16,992 nt of DNA from Chloroflexota bacterium. Lineage in GTDB: Bacteria > Chloroflexota > Dehalococcoidia > GIF9 > AB-539-J10. The notes beneath the pieces are model-generated. The model made no database searches. It was given only the letters and a program-made list of their open reading frames with translations, and was not told where the DNA came from. Below, piece by piece: positions 1-7,427 of this stretch. The stretch covers positions 34,724-51,715 of the forward strand of contig CP070793.1 of NCBI GenBank assembly GCA_020346965.1, written 5' to 3'. Numbering within the stretch: position 1 is the first letter of the stretch; each line of letters opens with the position of its first letter. The position numbers and the translations under genes are program-made.

Positions 1-1
1 C

Positions 2-163
2 CGCACTTTCATAGTCAAAGAAGGCAGAGCCTATTTTCAAGTAGGAGGTGGAATTATTTACGACTCCGATCCCGAAGCTGAATACATAGAAACCTTGGAC
101 AAAGCTAAGGCTCTAATTCAAGCTCTGCAATTAGCACCGGAGGTGACTGTTAGGTCAAGATGA
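2..163 (+). CDS. trpE: anthranilate synthase component I / aminodeoxychorismate synthase component I, C-terminal fragment
   Basis: This is the last 53 codons of a gene that enters from the left edge; it ends in TGA at 161-163. The visible residues include the pattern GGGIIYDSDPEAEY followed by ETLDKAKAL, which matches the C-terminal end of chorismate-utilising enzymes (TrpE, PabB and relatives), where this stretch closes the active-site barrel. TrpE makes anthranilate from chorismate and PabB makes aminodeoxychorismate; the tail alone does not separate them well. The presence of aroA and tyrA elsewhere in the window fits an aromatic amino-acid context and makes TrpE slightly preferred. The usual partner gene (trpG/pabA) does not follow: an ATG overlaps the stop codon (160-162) but opens a frame of only 10 codons. 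Confidence 0.8.
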   Translation, partial: RTFIVKEGRAYFQVGGGIIYDSDPEAEYIETLDKAKALIQALQLAPEVTVRSR

Positions 164-202
164 ATCGCGTTGATAAATCGCGAATACCCTGAGGCAAAAA
201 GA

Positions 203-251
203 AGCTTCGAAGTTGTGTCTAAACCTATCGAAGCTACACGAGGATCCTCGT
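203..251. repeat. tandem inverted repeats downstream of trpE
   Basis: The first stem is AGCTTCGA (203-210) with TCGAAGCT (228-235), 8 bp perfect with a 17-base loop. The second is the perfect palindrome at 238-251, which has no room for a loop as RNA unless the centre opens. They are 2 bases apart. Possible roles are a factor-assisted transcript end or 3'-end protection of the trpE message; a protein-binding site is equally possible. No T tract follows. Confidence 0.4.
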
Positions 252-352
252 AGCAGGTTGAGGAAAGCCTTGTGACACATTTTCCAGATTACCAGTGTTA
301 CAGTAGTATCGACCAAGATTGTGCCTCCCAATTCTTAGTTCTGAGTTGAGCA

Positions 353-381
353 TTGAAAAGCTGGCGATTATGCCATATGAT
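353..381 (+). promoter_or_regulatory. sigma70-type promoter of the + strand acyl-CoA operon
   Basis: A -35 box TTGAAA (353-358) and a -10 box TATGAT (376-381) are separated by exactly 17 bases; each matches consensus at 5 of 6 positions. Transcription would begin near 388, giving a leader of about 100 bases. The spacer holds an inverted repeat TGGC-N6-GCCA (362-375), placed where a repressor could block RNA polymerase. Confidence 0.6.
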
Positions 382-487
382 AGCAGGGTCAAAAAATAAG
401 CAACTAAGTTTCGTACAGAGTGTCTCTTGTAAGTAACGGGGAACTATGAAAAGCTCTCTGAATTATGATCATAAGGGGGTCTAGTTT

Positions 488-2050
488 ATGTCCGATGAAT
501 TTGACAAAGGTTCCGATAAATTGGAGGAACTGAGGAGAAAGCAGGAAAGCATATTACAGATGGGAGGGCCAAAGGCGATTGAAGCTCGCCATAAGAAAGG
601 GCAGATGTCGGCCCGGGAGAGGATAGATTATTTCTTCGACCCCGGAACATTTACAGAAATAGGACTGTTTATTACGCACAGAACTACTGCCTTTGGCATG
701 GACAAAAGGGAAGTGCCCGCTGAAGGAGTGATCACTGGCTTTGGCAAAGTTAACGGCCGACATGTTGTTGTTGCTGCCGAGGATTTTACTGCAATGGCGG
801 GGACGTTCGGCGAATATCATGGCAAGAAGTTCGTTCGAGCTGTAGATTTCGCCAAGGATAATGGATGGCCATTTGTAGGCATGAATGACTCTGGAGGCGC
901 TCGACTGCAGGAAGGGATTGATACGTTAGAGAGTTATGGATGGTTGTTTAGGGCTCAAATACTTGCGTCCGGGATAATACCCCAGATAGCCCTGCTTATG
1001 GGCCCTTGTTTGGGAGGACAGGCATATCATCCTGTAATGCAAGATTTCCTGATTCAGACAAAGCACACAGGATTCATGGGCATTGCGGGCCCGGCTTTTG
1101 TCAAAACGCAAACCGGGGAAGAAATTAGCCTGGAGGAACTTTCCGGCTATAGAGCTCATGCCATTAAATCAGGGCAAACACACATCGTGGCAGAAGACGA
1201 TGCGGATTGTCTTGATAAGTGTAAGGAACTCCTGTCATTACTGCCTTCTAGCAATAAAGAGAAACCACCTCATATCTCAACATGCGACGACCCAGAAAGG
1301 AAGGAGGATTTGCTTAGCCTATTACCGGAACATCCATACCAACCTTTCGATATGTACGACGTTATTAGAAAAATCGTTGACAAGGGTTACTTCTTTGAGA
1401 CTATGGGACTACACGCCAAGAATATGATTACAGGTTTTGCCCGCTTCAATGGTCGTACTGTGGGAATAGTGGCCACTCAGCCCAACTGGATGGCAGGTTG
1501 CATAGATATTGATGCTGCCGATAAAGGGGCAAGGTTTGTCAGGTTTTGCGACCTGTTCAATATTCCCTTAATCACACTTCATGATTCTCCCGGGTATCTG
1601 ATAGGTTCCCAGCAAGACTGGGGCGGAATCCTGCGCCATGGCGCCAAGCTGCTCTTTGCCTGGGCTGATGCCACTGTGCCACTGATAGCGATTATTATTA
1701 GAAAATCTTATGCCGGCGCTCACTATGGCATGCTGGACAAAGCTATTGGGGCTGATTTTGTCTTTGCCTGGCCTACAGCCCAGGTTACCATTGTCGGTGC
1801 CGAAACCGCTGCCAGTGTTATCTTTGCCAGAGAGATAAGAGACTCAGATAAGCCTGATGAAGTGCGAGCGCAAAGGATAAAGGAATTCTCAGAAATGTAC
1901 GAAAATCCCTACAGGGCTGCAGAGAGAGGCTACGTTGATGATGTGATAGACCCCTCAGATACCAGAAAAGTCATAAACAGCGCACTCGATTTTCTGGAAG
2001 ATAAATGCGTGGCAAGACCGTGGAGGAAGTACTCCAATATTAATCTCTAA
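488..2050 (+). CDS. acyl-CoA carboxylase, carboxyltransferase (beta) subunit, PccB/MccB/MmdA family
   Basis: This 520-residue protein has the length and two-domain crotonase-fold build of biotin-dependent carboxyltransferases, which move CO2 between carboxybiotin and an acyl-CoA. The N-domain shows NDSGGARLQEG (133-143) and GPCLGG (172-177, oxyanion hole). The C-domain shows DSPGYLIG (366-373), the biotin-side RKSYAGAHYGM (405-415) with the Gly410-Ala411 oxyanion pair, and AWPTAQ (427-432). The residue two after the GA pair, which tunes acyl chain choice in PccB/AccB, is Tyr413; from memory, methylcrotonyl-CoA carboxylase beta also carries an NYGM-type motif there, so a branched or bulky acyl-CoA is more likely than propionyl-CoA. 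The start ATG has a strong Shine-Dalgarno (AAGGGGG, about 473-479). No biotin carboxylase, biotin carrier or decarboxylase membrane subunit is in the window, so carboxylation versus decarboxylation cannot be settled. It opens an operon with two ACADs and a hydroxyacyl-CoA dehydrogenase. Confidence 0.88.
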   Translation: MSDEFDKGSDKLEELRRKQESILQMGGPKAIEARHKKGQMSARERIDYFFDPGTFTEIGLFITHRTTAFGMDKREVPAEGVITGFGKVNGRHVVVAAEDFTAMAGTFGEYHGKKFVRAVDFAKDNGWPFVGMNDSGGARLQEGIDTLESYGWLFRAQILASGIIPQIALLMGPCLGGQAYHPVMQDFLIQTKHTGFMGIAGPAFVKTQTGEEISLEELSGYRAHAIKSGQTHIVAEDDADCLDKCKELLSLLPSSNKEKPPHISTCDDPERKEDLLSLLPEHPYQPFDMYDVIRKIVDKGYFFETMGLHAKNMITGFARFNGRTVGIVATQPNWMAGCIDIDAADKGARFVRFCDLFNIPLITLHDSPGYLIGSQQDWGGILRHGAKLLFAWADATVPLIAIIIRKSYAGAHYGMLDKAIGADFVFAWPTAQVTIVGAETAASVIFAREIRDSDKPDEVRAQRIKEFSEMYENPYRAAERGYVDDVIDPSDTRKVINSALDFLEDKCVARPWRKYSNINL

Positions 2051-2065
2051 GAAAGGAGCAGGATA

Positions 2066-3223
2066 ATGGATTTCAGCTTCACTGAAGAACAGAACAAATT
2101 TAGGCTGGAAGTGAGTGGTTTCCTGGAGGAGGAGATTGAGAAAGGGTATTGGAAACCCGCCTGTGATGCCTGGATACAAGGCTTCGATCCTGAATTCACT
2201 AAACGGGTGGCGCACAAAGGCTGGATAGGTCTGACCTGGCCTAAAGAGTATGGAGGGCACGAGCGCAGCCATATAGATAGACTTATCCTTACTGAAGAAA
2301 TGCTCCGTTATGGGGCGCCAGCAGCTTGTCACTGGTTTGGTGACCGTCAGGTCGGGGGTGCCATTCTCTCGTTCGGGTCAGAGGACTTAAAGAAGGAGTT
2401 TTTACCCAAGATTGTTAAGGGAAAAGCCTACTTTGGTCTAGGGATGAGCGAACCGGGAGCTGGTTCTGACCTGGCCTCGCTACAAACCAAGGCAGTAGAA
2501 GACGGCGACTATTACGTGATTAACGGTCAGAAGACCTGGGCTAGTTGCGCCTCATTTGCTCAATACTTCGATGTGTATGTCCGAACGGACTCCGAGGCAC
2601 CAAGGCATAGGGGTATTAGCGAGTTTATCGTGGATGCACAATCACCGGGCCTCAGCCGCATCCCTATGACTGATATTACCGGCACTGAAGCCTGGAATGA
2701 CGTGTTCTTTGATAATGTCCGTGTGCACAAGCGCTATCTAGTGGGGGAAAAGAATCGTGGTTTTTATCAGGTTCTCAACCAGCTTGATTACGAGAGGAGC
2801 GGCATGGAACGCCTGATGGGCAACTATCCCCTCTTTGGCTCCATCATACAGTTTGCCAAGGACAATAAATTATCTCAGAGGTCTACAATCCGCAACAAGT
2901 TGGCGCAATTACAGATCGAGTTTGAAGTGGGACGTTTACTAATCTACAGAGTTGCTTTCCTCATGGAAGAAGGGCGGGTTCCTAATTGGGAATCGGCTAT
3001 GTCTAAAGCTTACTCCACAGAATTTGAGAAACATGTGGCTGGTGTGGCTATGGAGGTCTTGGGACCCTACGGACAGTTGGCATCAAGTTCCAAGTTGGTC
3101 CCCCTGCGAGGTATGGCCCTACACTCCTACTTAGCCTCTAAAGGCTACAGTCTTCAAGCCGGCACAACAGAAATTCTAAAGAATGTCCTGGCTGTGCGGG
3201 GATTGGGACTACCCAGTTCATAG
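2066..3223 (+). CDS. acyl-CoA dehydrogenase, FadE/CaiA-type (putative alpha partner)
   Basis: This 385-residue flavoprotein would introduce an alpha,beta double bond into an acyl-CoA and pass electrons to ETF. Visible landmarks are the FAD/substrate loop GMSEPGAGSDLAS (126-138), NGQKTW (153-158) and the C-terminal AGTTEILKNVLAVR (365-378). Glu243 in DYERSG sits where the catalytic base lies in the CaiA/steroid-FadE group. The RKQF-type FAD motif of ordinary ACADs is missing around 265-290, where the chain instead resembles the C-domain of the actinobacterial FadE26/28-type subunits. The next gene carries exactly that motif, which points to a heteromeric enzyme. It starts 15 bases after the carboxyltransferase stop, with an AAAGGAG ribosome binding site. 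Family assignment is solid; the substrate is unknown. Confidence 0.9.
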   Translation: MDFSFTEEQNKFRLEVSGFLEEEIEKGYWKPACDAWIQGFDPEFTKRVAHKGWIGLTWPKEYGGHERSHIDRLILTEEMLRYGAPAACHWFGDRQVGGAILSFGSEDLKKEFLPKIVKGKAYFGLGMSEPGAGSDLASLQTKAVEDGDYYVINGQKTWASCASFAQYFDVYVRTDSEAPRHRGISEFIVDAQSPGLSRIPMTDITGTEAWNDVFFDNVRVHKRYLVGEKNRGFYQVLNQLDYERSGMERLMGNYPLFGSIIQFAKDNKLSQRSTIRNKLAQLQIEFEVGRLLIYRVAFLMEEGRVPNWESAMSKAYSTEFEKHVAGVAMEVLGPYGQLASSSKLVPLRGMALHSYLASKGYSLQAGTTEILKNVLAVRGLGLPSS

Positions 3224-3258
3224 GCCGTCAGTCTGATAGTTAATACAGGAGGATAACT

Positions 3259-4383
3259 ATGAAGCTAACCCTTACTGAAGAGCAAGAAATGTTAAGAAAG
3301 ACAGCTCGCGACTTCCTAGCTGATAAGTGCTCGAAGGAATTCGTCAGGCAGATGGAAGAGAGTGAGACCGGCTATTCCGGAGAACTCTGGCAAGAGATGG
3401 CAGACCTAGGCTGGATAGGCTTAGCCTTCCCCGGTGAATATGGCGGCGGTGACATGCGTTTCCTCGATTTAGCAGTATTATTGGAGGAGATGGGACGGGC
3501 TTGTTTACCCAGTCCGTTTTTCTCCACGGTGATTCTGGGAGGTTTATCCATCTTAGATGCTGGGAGCAGCGAGCAAAAACAAGAATACTTGCCTAAGATA
3601 ATCGGGGGCGAGAGAATCTTGACCTTAGCCCTCACCGAACCCGGCTATGATAATTACGATGCATCTTCGATCAAGGTCGCGGCTAACCGCAATAATGACA
3701 ACTATATTATCAGCGGCACAAAACTTTTTGTCCCTGATGCTCATATTGCTGATAACCTGATATGCGTCGCCAAAACCAAGCCTGAAAATGGAATCACCAT
3801 GTTCCTGATCGATGCCAAGGACCCTAAGATAGAGTGCACAATCTTGGAGACCATTGCCGGAGATAAGCTATGTGAGGTGGTTTTTGATCAAATGGCAGTA
3901 CCTGAAGCCAGTATTTTGGGTCGATTAAATCAAGGTTGGAGCATAGTACAAAAGACAGTAGAGAGGGCAGCGTTGGGAAAATGTTGTGATACGGTTGGCA
4001 ATATTCAGCGAGTATTGGAGATGACAGTGGATTACGCCAAAGAAAGGAAGCAGTTTGACCGTCCCATTGGCAGCTTTCAGGCTATACAGCACTATTGCGC
4101 CGATATGGCAACCGATGTTGATGGTGCCAGATTTAGCACCTATCGGGCAGCCTGGATGTTGAGTGAAGGACTCCCCTGCACTAAAGAGATAGCCATAGCC
4201 AAAGCCTGGACAGGTAAAGCTTCCCAGCGCATGTTTGGTCTGGCACATCAAATTCACGGGGCTATTGGTGCTACCATAGAACATGACCTCCACTATTACA
4301 CCAGGCGTGCCAAAGCTGCAGAGCTTGCTTTTGGTGATGCCGATTTCTATCAAGAAATAGTAGCGAGAGAGATGGGATTATAA
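3259..4383 (+). CDS. acyl-CoA dehydrogenase, second (putative beta) partner
   Basis: This 374-residue ACAD complements the gene before it. Its middle domain has TEPGYDNYD (127-135) instead of the usual S/TEPGAGSD loop, whereas its C-domain has the FAD-binding ERKQFDRPIGSFQAIQH (262-278) and IHGAIGATIEHDLHYYTRR (332-350) typical of ACADs. Glu235 in TVERAALG may correspond to the catalytic Glu position. In heterotetrameric actinobacterial steroid ACADs (ChsE pairs), FAD is bound at the interface of two unlike subunits; the split of motifs here fits that model. The ATG is preceded by AGGAGG with about 7 bases of spacing, and the gap to the first ACAD is 35 bases. The alternative is two independent ACADs. 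Confidence 0.9.
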   Translation: MKLTLTEEQEMLRKTARDFLADKCSKEFVRQMEESETGYSGELWQEMADLGWIGLAFPGEYGGGDMRFLDLAVLLEEMGRACLPSPFFSTVILGGLSILDAGSSEQKQEYLPKIIGGERILTLALTEPGYDNYDASSIKVAANRNNDNYIISGTKLFVPDAHIADNLICVAKTKPENGITMFLIDAKDPKIECTILETIAGDKLCEVVFDQMAVPEASILGRLNQGWSIVQKTVERAALGKCCDTVGNIQRVLEMTVDYAKERKQFDRPIGSFQAIQHYCADMATDVDGARFSTYRAAWMLSEGLPCTKEIAIAKAWTGKASQRMFGLAHQIHGAIGATIEHDLHYYTRRAKAAELAFGDADFYQEIVAREMGL

Positions 4384-4485
4384 TGGCTAGGTTCGGACCA
4401 AGTTAGAACAGAGCTTAGGCGATTGGCTTGCTTATCAGTGTTGAGCAAGTTTCGCGAGTCTGGCAGCACGAAAGGGGTTAGTACT

Positions 4486-5346
4486 GTGGAAATCAATAAA
4501 GTAGGTGTGGTTGGTTGTGGGTTTATGGGCGCTGGTATCGTCCAGGTTTGTGCCCAGTCTGGGTATGAGGTGACAGTTACAGAAATCAACAAACAGATTC
4601 TCAGCAAGGGCATATTAACAATAGAATACTACCTGGGTCGAGGTGTGGAGAAGGGTAGGATATCTCAGCAGGATAAGGACTCTACTCGATCTCGTATTAA
4701 GGGAAGCACTGTTTTGGAGGACCTAGGTAACTGCGATCTAGTTATAGAAGCTGTCCCAGAGGATATGGAACTCAAGCAAAGGATTTTCACCAAACTGGAT
4801 CGAATATGTCCGATACATACGATCCTCTGTTCCAACACATCATGTCTATCTGTCACAGAGCTTGCCAGAGTAACCAACCGTCTGGATAGAGTAATCGGAA
4901 CACACTTTCTCTCCCCGGTGCCGCCAAGCAAACTACTCGAGATCATCAGAGCCGACACAACCAGTAGAGAGACTGTCACTACGGTAAAGAAGTTTGGTCT
5001 CTCCCTCGGAAAGGAAATCCTTATCGCCAAGGATACTCCCGGGTTCATTTTCAATTACCTACTATTAGCCTTGACGGGAGCCGCCGTGCGCCTACTGGAG
5101 AACGGAGTAGCCAGCGCAGAGGACATTGACAAAAGCATGACCTTGGGACTGGGTCATCCCATAGGCCCATTGGCTCTAGCCGACTTCAACGGTCTTGACA
5201 TTGGCTATATGGTATCCCGTGCGATGTATGAAAGGAGCAAGGATCCCTGCCTCGCTCCGTCCACCATCATGAAAGAGCTGGTCGAATCTGGCCATCTTGG
5301 TCGTAAGACCGGTGAAGGGTTCTACCAGTACAAAAAAGGTAAGTAG
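4486..5346 (+). CDS. 3-hydroxyacyl-CoA (3-hydroxybutyryl-CoA type) dehydrogenase
   Basis: This NAD-dependent enzyme oxidises an L-3-hydroxyacyl-CoA to the 3-ketoacyl-CoA. With the GTG start at 4486 it is 286 residues, the usual family length. The Rossmann motif GCGFMG lies at 10-15, SNTS at 116-119, the catalytic pair His140 (in THFLSPVP) and Glu152, Asn190 in PGFIFN, and the C-domain GHPIGPLALADFNGLD at 223-238. Spacings His-to-Glu (12) and His-to-Asn (50) equal those recalled for human HADH. Ser143 replaces the common Asn of HFFNPVP. I chose GTG 4486 over the upstream TTG at 4423 because AAAGGGG (4470-4476) precedes it and the Rossmann strand should start at residue 4-5. It is the last gene of the + strand operon and converges with the translin-family gene 14 bases away. 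It could serve straight-chain, or BadH-like cyclic, substrates. Confidence 0.87.
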   Translation: MEINKVGVVGCGFMGAGIVQVCAQSGYEVTVTEINKQILSKGILTIEYYLGRGVEKGRISQQDKDSTRSRIKGSTVLEDLGNCDLVIEAVPEDMELKQRIFTKLDRICPIHTILCSNTSCLSVTELARVTNRLDRVIGTHFLSPVPPSKLLEIIRADTTSRETVTTVKKFGLSLGKEILIAKDTPGFIFNYLLLALTGAAVRLLENGVASAEDIDKSMTLGLGHPIGPLALADFNGLDIGYMVSRAMYERSKDPCLAPSTIMKELVESGHLGRKTGEGFYQYKKGK

Positions 5347-5360
5347 TCCGCTAGAAAAGA

Positions 5361-5990
5361 TTAGTCAATATTGTCAAGCTTCTCTTCCAGATTTTTTTGC
5401 CTTAGGGATACCGTTAAATCTCCCCGAGTTCTTTCTATAATGGCGCGTATAGTGTCGGTGGTTCGTCTCAAGCCATGTGCAAGCAATTCCGGGAAGTCCA
5501 TGGTTATTAGAATCCCGTAGATTTCGTCCATTATAGTAAGTAATTCCTCGCAGCGTGAGAACTCCTCTCGCCTAAGACTATCTAATATATACCTTCGTAA
5601 TTCCCCCACGGATTCGCCCAAACCATCAAGGTAGGCAGAATTGCTTATACCCAGTGTTTCCGGCTTCGGCAAATCATACCTGCCAATCAGAGCCGAGGTT
5701 ATACATCCTTCGGCGAACTCCTTTTGAGCATCGTGGATGAAACCTGCGTAGAGCAGCTTTCCATGCTCAGCCAAGTCGTGGTTTAATTCTCGAATTAGCT
5801 CGTGAGCTGCATCAAGGAGTTGCTTTGCTCTGTCCTGCTCCTGACGATGTACCGCACGTATGGCATCAGCGCTGTAGCGGATGACTCTACGGCAACTACG
5901 TAAGGCTTTCTCTCGTGCCTCATCCTCCGCCGCAAAATAGGGGCGAAGCTCCGAAGCGATAATCTCCAAATCCTCTACTGCTTCTGACAT
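5361..5990 (-). CDS. translin/TRAX-family protein
   Basis: This 209-residue all-helical protein matches the prokaryotic translin family, whose eukaryotic members (translin and TRAX) form octameric nucleic-acid-binding shells with RNase activity in TRAX. Recognisable parts are YAGFIHDAQKEFAEG (81-95), with acidic residues Asp87, Glu91 and Glu94 in the region of the TRAX catalytic acids, YLDGLGESVGELRRYILD (120-137), MDEIYGILITMDFPE (154-168) and the C-terminal RRTTDTIRAIIERTRGDLT (175-193). Such proteins are sometimes mislabelled haloacid dehalogenases in databases; no HAD motif (DxDGT) is present. The ATG lies inside the end of thiE (16-base overlap), so translation is probably coupled. The cellular role in bacteria is unknown. 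Confidence 0.8.
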   Translation of the reverse strand: MSEAVEDLEIIASELRPYFAAEDEAREKALRSCRRVIRYSADAIRAVHRQEQDRAKQLLDAAHELIRELNHDLAEHGKLLYAGFIHDAQKEFAEGCITSALIGRYDLPKPETLGISNSAYLDGLGESVGELRRYILDSLRREEFSRCEELLTIMDEIYGILITMDFPELLAHGLRRTTDTIRAIIERTRGDLTVSLRQKNLEEKLDNID

Positions 5991-7066
5991 TGTTCTTTCG
6001 TCAAGTCTATTGCTGCGACCAATTTCTGCACAGCTCCCTTAATCTCTTTCTCACCCAAGACAGCACTGATCACAGCTATAGCATCAGCTCCGGCAGCCAC
6101 TACTTCACCAACATTATTCTGATTAATACCCCCAATAGCTACTACAGGAGTAGATGTTGTTCGCTTCAGTTCTCTGAGTATGTCCATCCCCACCACAGTG
6201 GCCTCCCTTTTTGTTGCTGTGGCGAATATGGAGCCGACGGCAATATAATCGGCACCTTCATCTTGAGCTTTTGCGGCCTGAGTCATTGTCCTGATGGAGC
6301 AACCAATTATCTTGTCTATCGATAATTCCCTGCGGACTAAGGGCATAGGTAAATCCTCTTGCCCTATGTGCAGTCCATCGGCATCCACAGCCAGGGCCAA
6401 ATCGAGATAATCATTCATTATAAATAGAACGCCGGCCTGGTTACAGAGTTCCTTAAGTCTTTGTGCTACAGGTAACGTTTCTTTCTTTTTGCCTTGCTTA
6501 TCGCGAAGCTGGATTACCCTGGCACCCCCCTCAATGATTTGCCGGCCAATATCCAGTTCGTCCCTGCCGGCCAGAAGTTGCCGATCCATAATAACGTAAA
6601 GGCCAGATATCCTCTCGACTTTATCCCGGCGTAATATTCGTGAAACCAAATCGCGCTCTAAGGTATAAAGGGCAAACCTTGTCTGCTCAAAGCTGGCGGG
6701 ATTCAGCTTTGAATTTGTCTCCGGCAATCTGGCCAGCTCTTCTATAACGCGAAGAGATTCCTCTGCCCTCTTGGCATTAGCCCTAACCAAGCCCACTAAA
6801 CCCGAGGGTGAGGCCGTTTCCACATTGGATTCCTTATCCTTAATCCTTGAGCGCAGGGGCCCAATATCATGTTCGGAATCCCTATGAGACAATAGCCCTG
6901 TGCTCAGATACTCGGTCTCTGTAACTAGATGATGGCGCAGAGTCCTTAACCGCTGGCTGAGTTCAACATCATCGAGGACAAAACGGGCGATATCCTCCAG
7001 AACGCGCAAGCCTTCACTTGAGCGGTTCAGGTTGGCATCAATCATACGCAGCGGTTGGTGAGACAC
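5975..7066 (-). CDS. thiE: thiamine-phosphate synthase with N-terminal helical domain
   Basis: ThiE joins hydroxymethylpyrimidine diphosphate and thiazole phosphate to give thiamine monophosphate. The 363 residues are about 150 longer than a minimal ThiE. The C-terminal TIM barrel starts near GLYVIMDR (155-162) and shows QLRDK (186-190), NDYLDLALAVDADGLHIGQEDL (218-239), GCSIRT (255-260), GADYIAVGSIFATATK (271-286) and GGINQNNV (312-319). The N-terminal 145 residues form the helical domain found fused to ThiE in several phyla; it repeats a motif (ANLNRSSEGLRVLEDIARF at 11-29 and ANAKRAEESLRVIEELARL at 96-114), so it looks internally duplicated. I use GTG 7066, preceded by AAGGA; ATG 7045 would give an 8-base ATG..TGA overlap with the upstream FmdB gene. 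It is translated between fmdB-like and translin genes. Confidence 0.92.
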   Translation of the reverse strand: MSHQPLRMIDANLNRSSEGLRVLEDIARFVLDDVELSQRLRTLRHHLVTETEYLSTGLLSHRDSEHDIGPLRSRIKDKESNVETASPSGLVGLVRANAKRAEESLRVIEELARLPETNSKLNPASFEQTRFALYTLERDLVSRILRRDKVERISGLYVIMDRQLLAGRDELDIGRQIIEGGARVIQLRDKQGKKKETLPVAQRLKELCNQAGVLFIMNDYLDLALAVDADGLHIGQEDLPMPLVRRELSIDKIIGCSIRTMTQAAKAQDEGADYIAVGSIFATATKREATVVGMDILRELKRTTSTPVVAIGGINQNNVGEVVAAGADAIAVISAVLGEKEIKGAVQKLVAAIDLTKEQCQKQ

Positions 7067-7412
7067 TCCCTAGGTCCTTCAGTGGTTCAGGCAACACGCC
7101 ATCCCTGGCTGCTTGTATCTTATCCTTAATCTGGGGCGGCAACTCCTGTCCCATATTCTGAAACTTATTCTCCACCCAGCGACCAATATTCCGTGGATCT
7201 CTGTAATAATCATCACCCGGGTGCATTGTAGGCTCGCCGCTCTCTTCCCATACGGTCTTCAACGATTTATGGTAGGCGAAACCAGAAATGGCACGAGATA
7301 AGTTGCTACTCCCACACAATGAGCACTTTGAAATAAAAGGAGCAGAAATATCTCTTACCAGGAACGATAGTCTTCTGTGACAGTTTTGACAAGTGAATTC
7401 GTAAATGGGCAT
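7038..7412 (-). CDS. FmdB-family putative zinc-ribbon protein, copy 1
   Basis: The 124-residue protein opens with MPIYEFTC, the hallmark of FmdB-type regulatory zinc ribbons, and has Cys8, Cys11, Cys30 and Cys33 as a C4 metal site. The remaining ~85 residues are polar, with a segment DDYYRDPRNIGRWVENKF (67-84) followed by a likely helix. The family is named after a putative regulator of the formamidase operon in Methylophilus; for most members the function is not known. It lies 15 bases after a paralogue and overlaps thiE by 29 bases. The ribosome binding site is AGGGAT about 8 bases upstream. No DNA-binding domain other than the ribbon is seen. Confidence 0.82.
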   Translation of the reverse strand: MPIYEFTCQNCHRRLSFLVRDISAPFISKCSLCGSSNLSRAISGFAYHKSLKTVWEESGEPTMHPGDDYYRDPRNIGRWVENKFQNMGQELPPQIKDKIQAARDGVLPEPLKDLGSVSPTAAYD

Positions 7413-7427
7413 TATGCATCCCTGTAT

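Larger units (their letters stand above)
164..487. other. 324-base stretch without a gene, holding two small hairpins and a promoter
   Basis: No convincing coding frame is present between the trpE-like stop and the carboxyltransferase start. An 8-bp inverted repeat pairs AGCTTCGA (203-210) with TCGAAGCT (228-235) across a 17-base loop. A perfect 14-bp palindrome, ACGAGGATCCTCGT, follows directly at 238-251. Neither is followed by a T run, so a classical intrinsic terminator is not supported, although together they could slow or end transcription from the trpE side. A promoter for the downstream operon lies at 353-381, which leaves about 100 bases of 5' leader in which I see nothing else beyond the ribosome binding site. 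Confidence 0.6.

Noticed and set aside
160..192. Ten-codon frame overlapping the trpE stop as a leader peptide
   Set aside because: It has no Trp or other attenuation codons and no downstream trp gene; more likely a leftover start codon or chance.
238..251. Perfect palindrome as an intrinsic terminator
   Set aside because: It has no loop and no following T tract.
4423..4485. Longer 3-hydroxyacyl-CoA dehydrogenase from a TTG at 4423
   Set aside because: It has no ribosome binding site and puts 21 residues ahead of the Rossmann strand, whereas GTG 4486 follows AAAGGGG.
4381..4485. Possible ACAD/hydroxyacyl-CoA dehydrogenase fusion split by one stop codon, since both genes are in the same frame with no further stop between them
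   Set aside because: An open stretch of 34 codons arises by chance about one time in five, the linker shows no domain, and a clear ribosome binding site precedes the second gene.
5391..5397. T7 run as terminator of the + strand operon
   Set aside because: No stable hairpin lies immediately before it, and it is within the translin-family coding sequence.
5361..5990. Haloacid dehalogenase label sometimes given to such proteins
   Set aside because: There is no DxDx(T/V) motif or Rossmann-like pattern; the sequence is all-helical with translin signatures.
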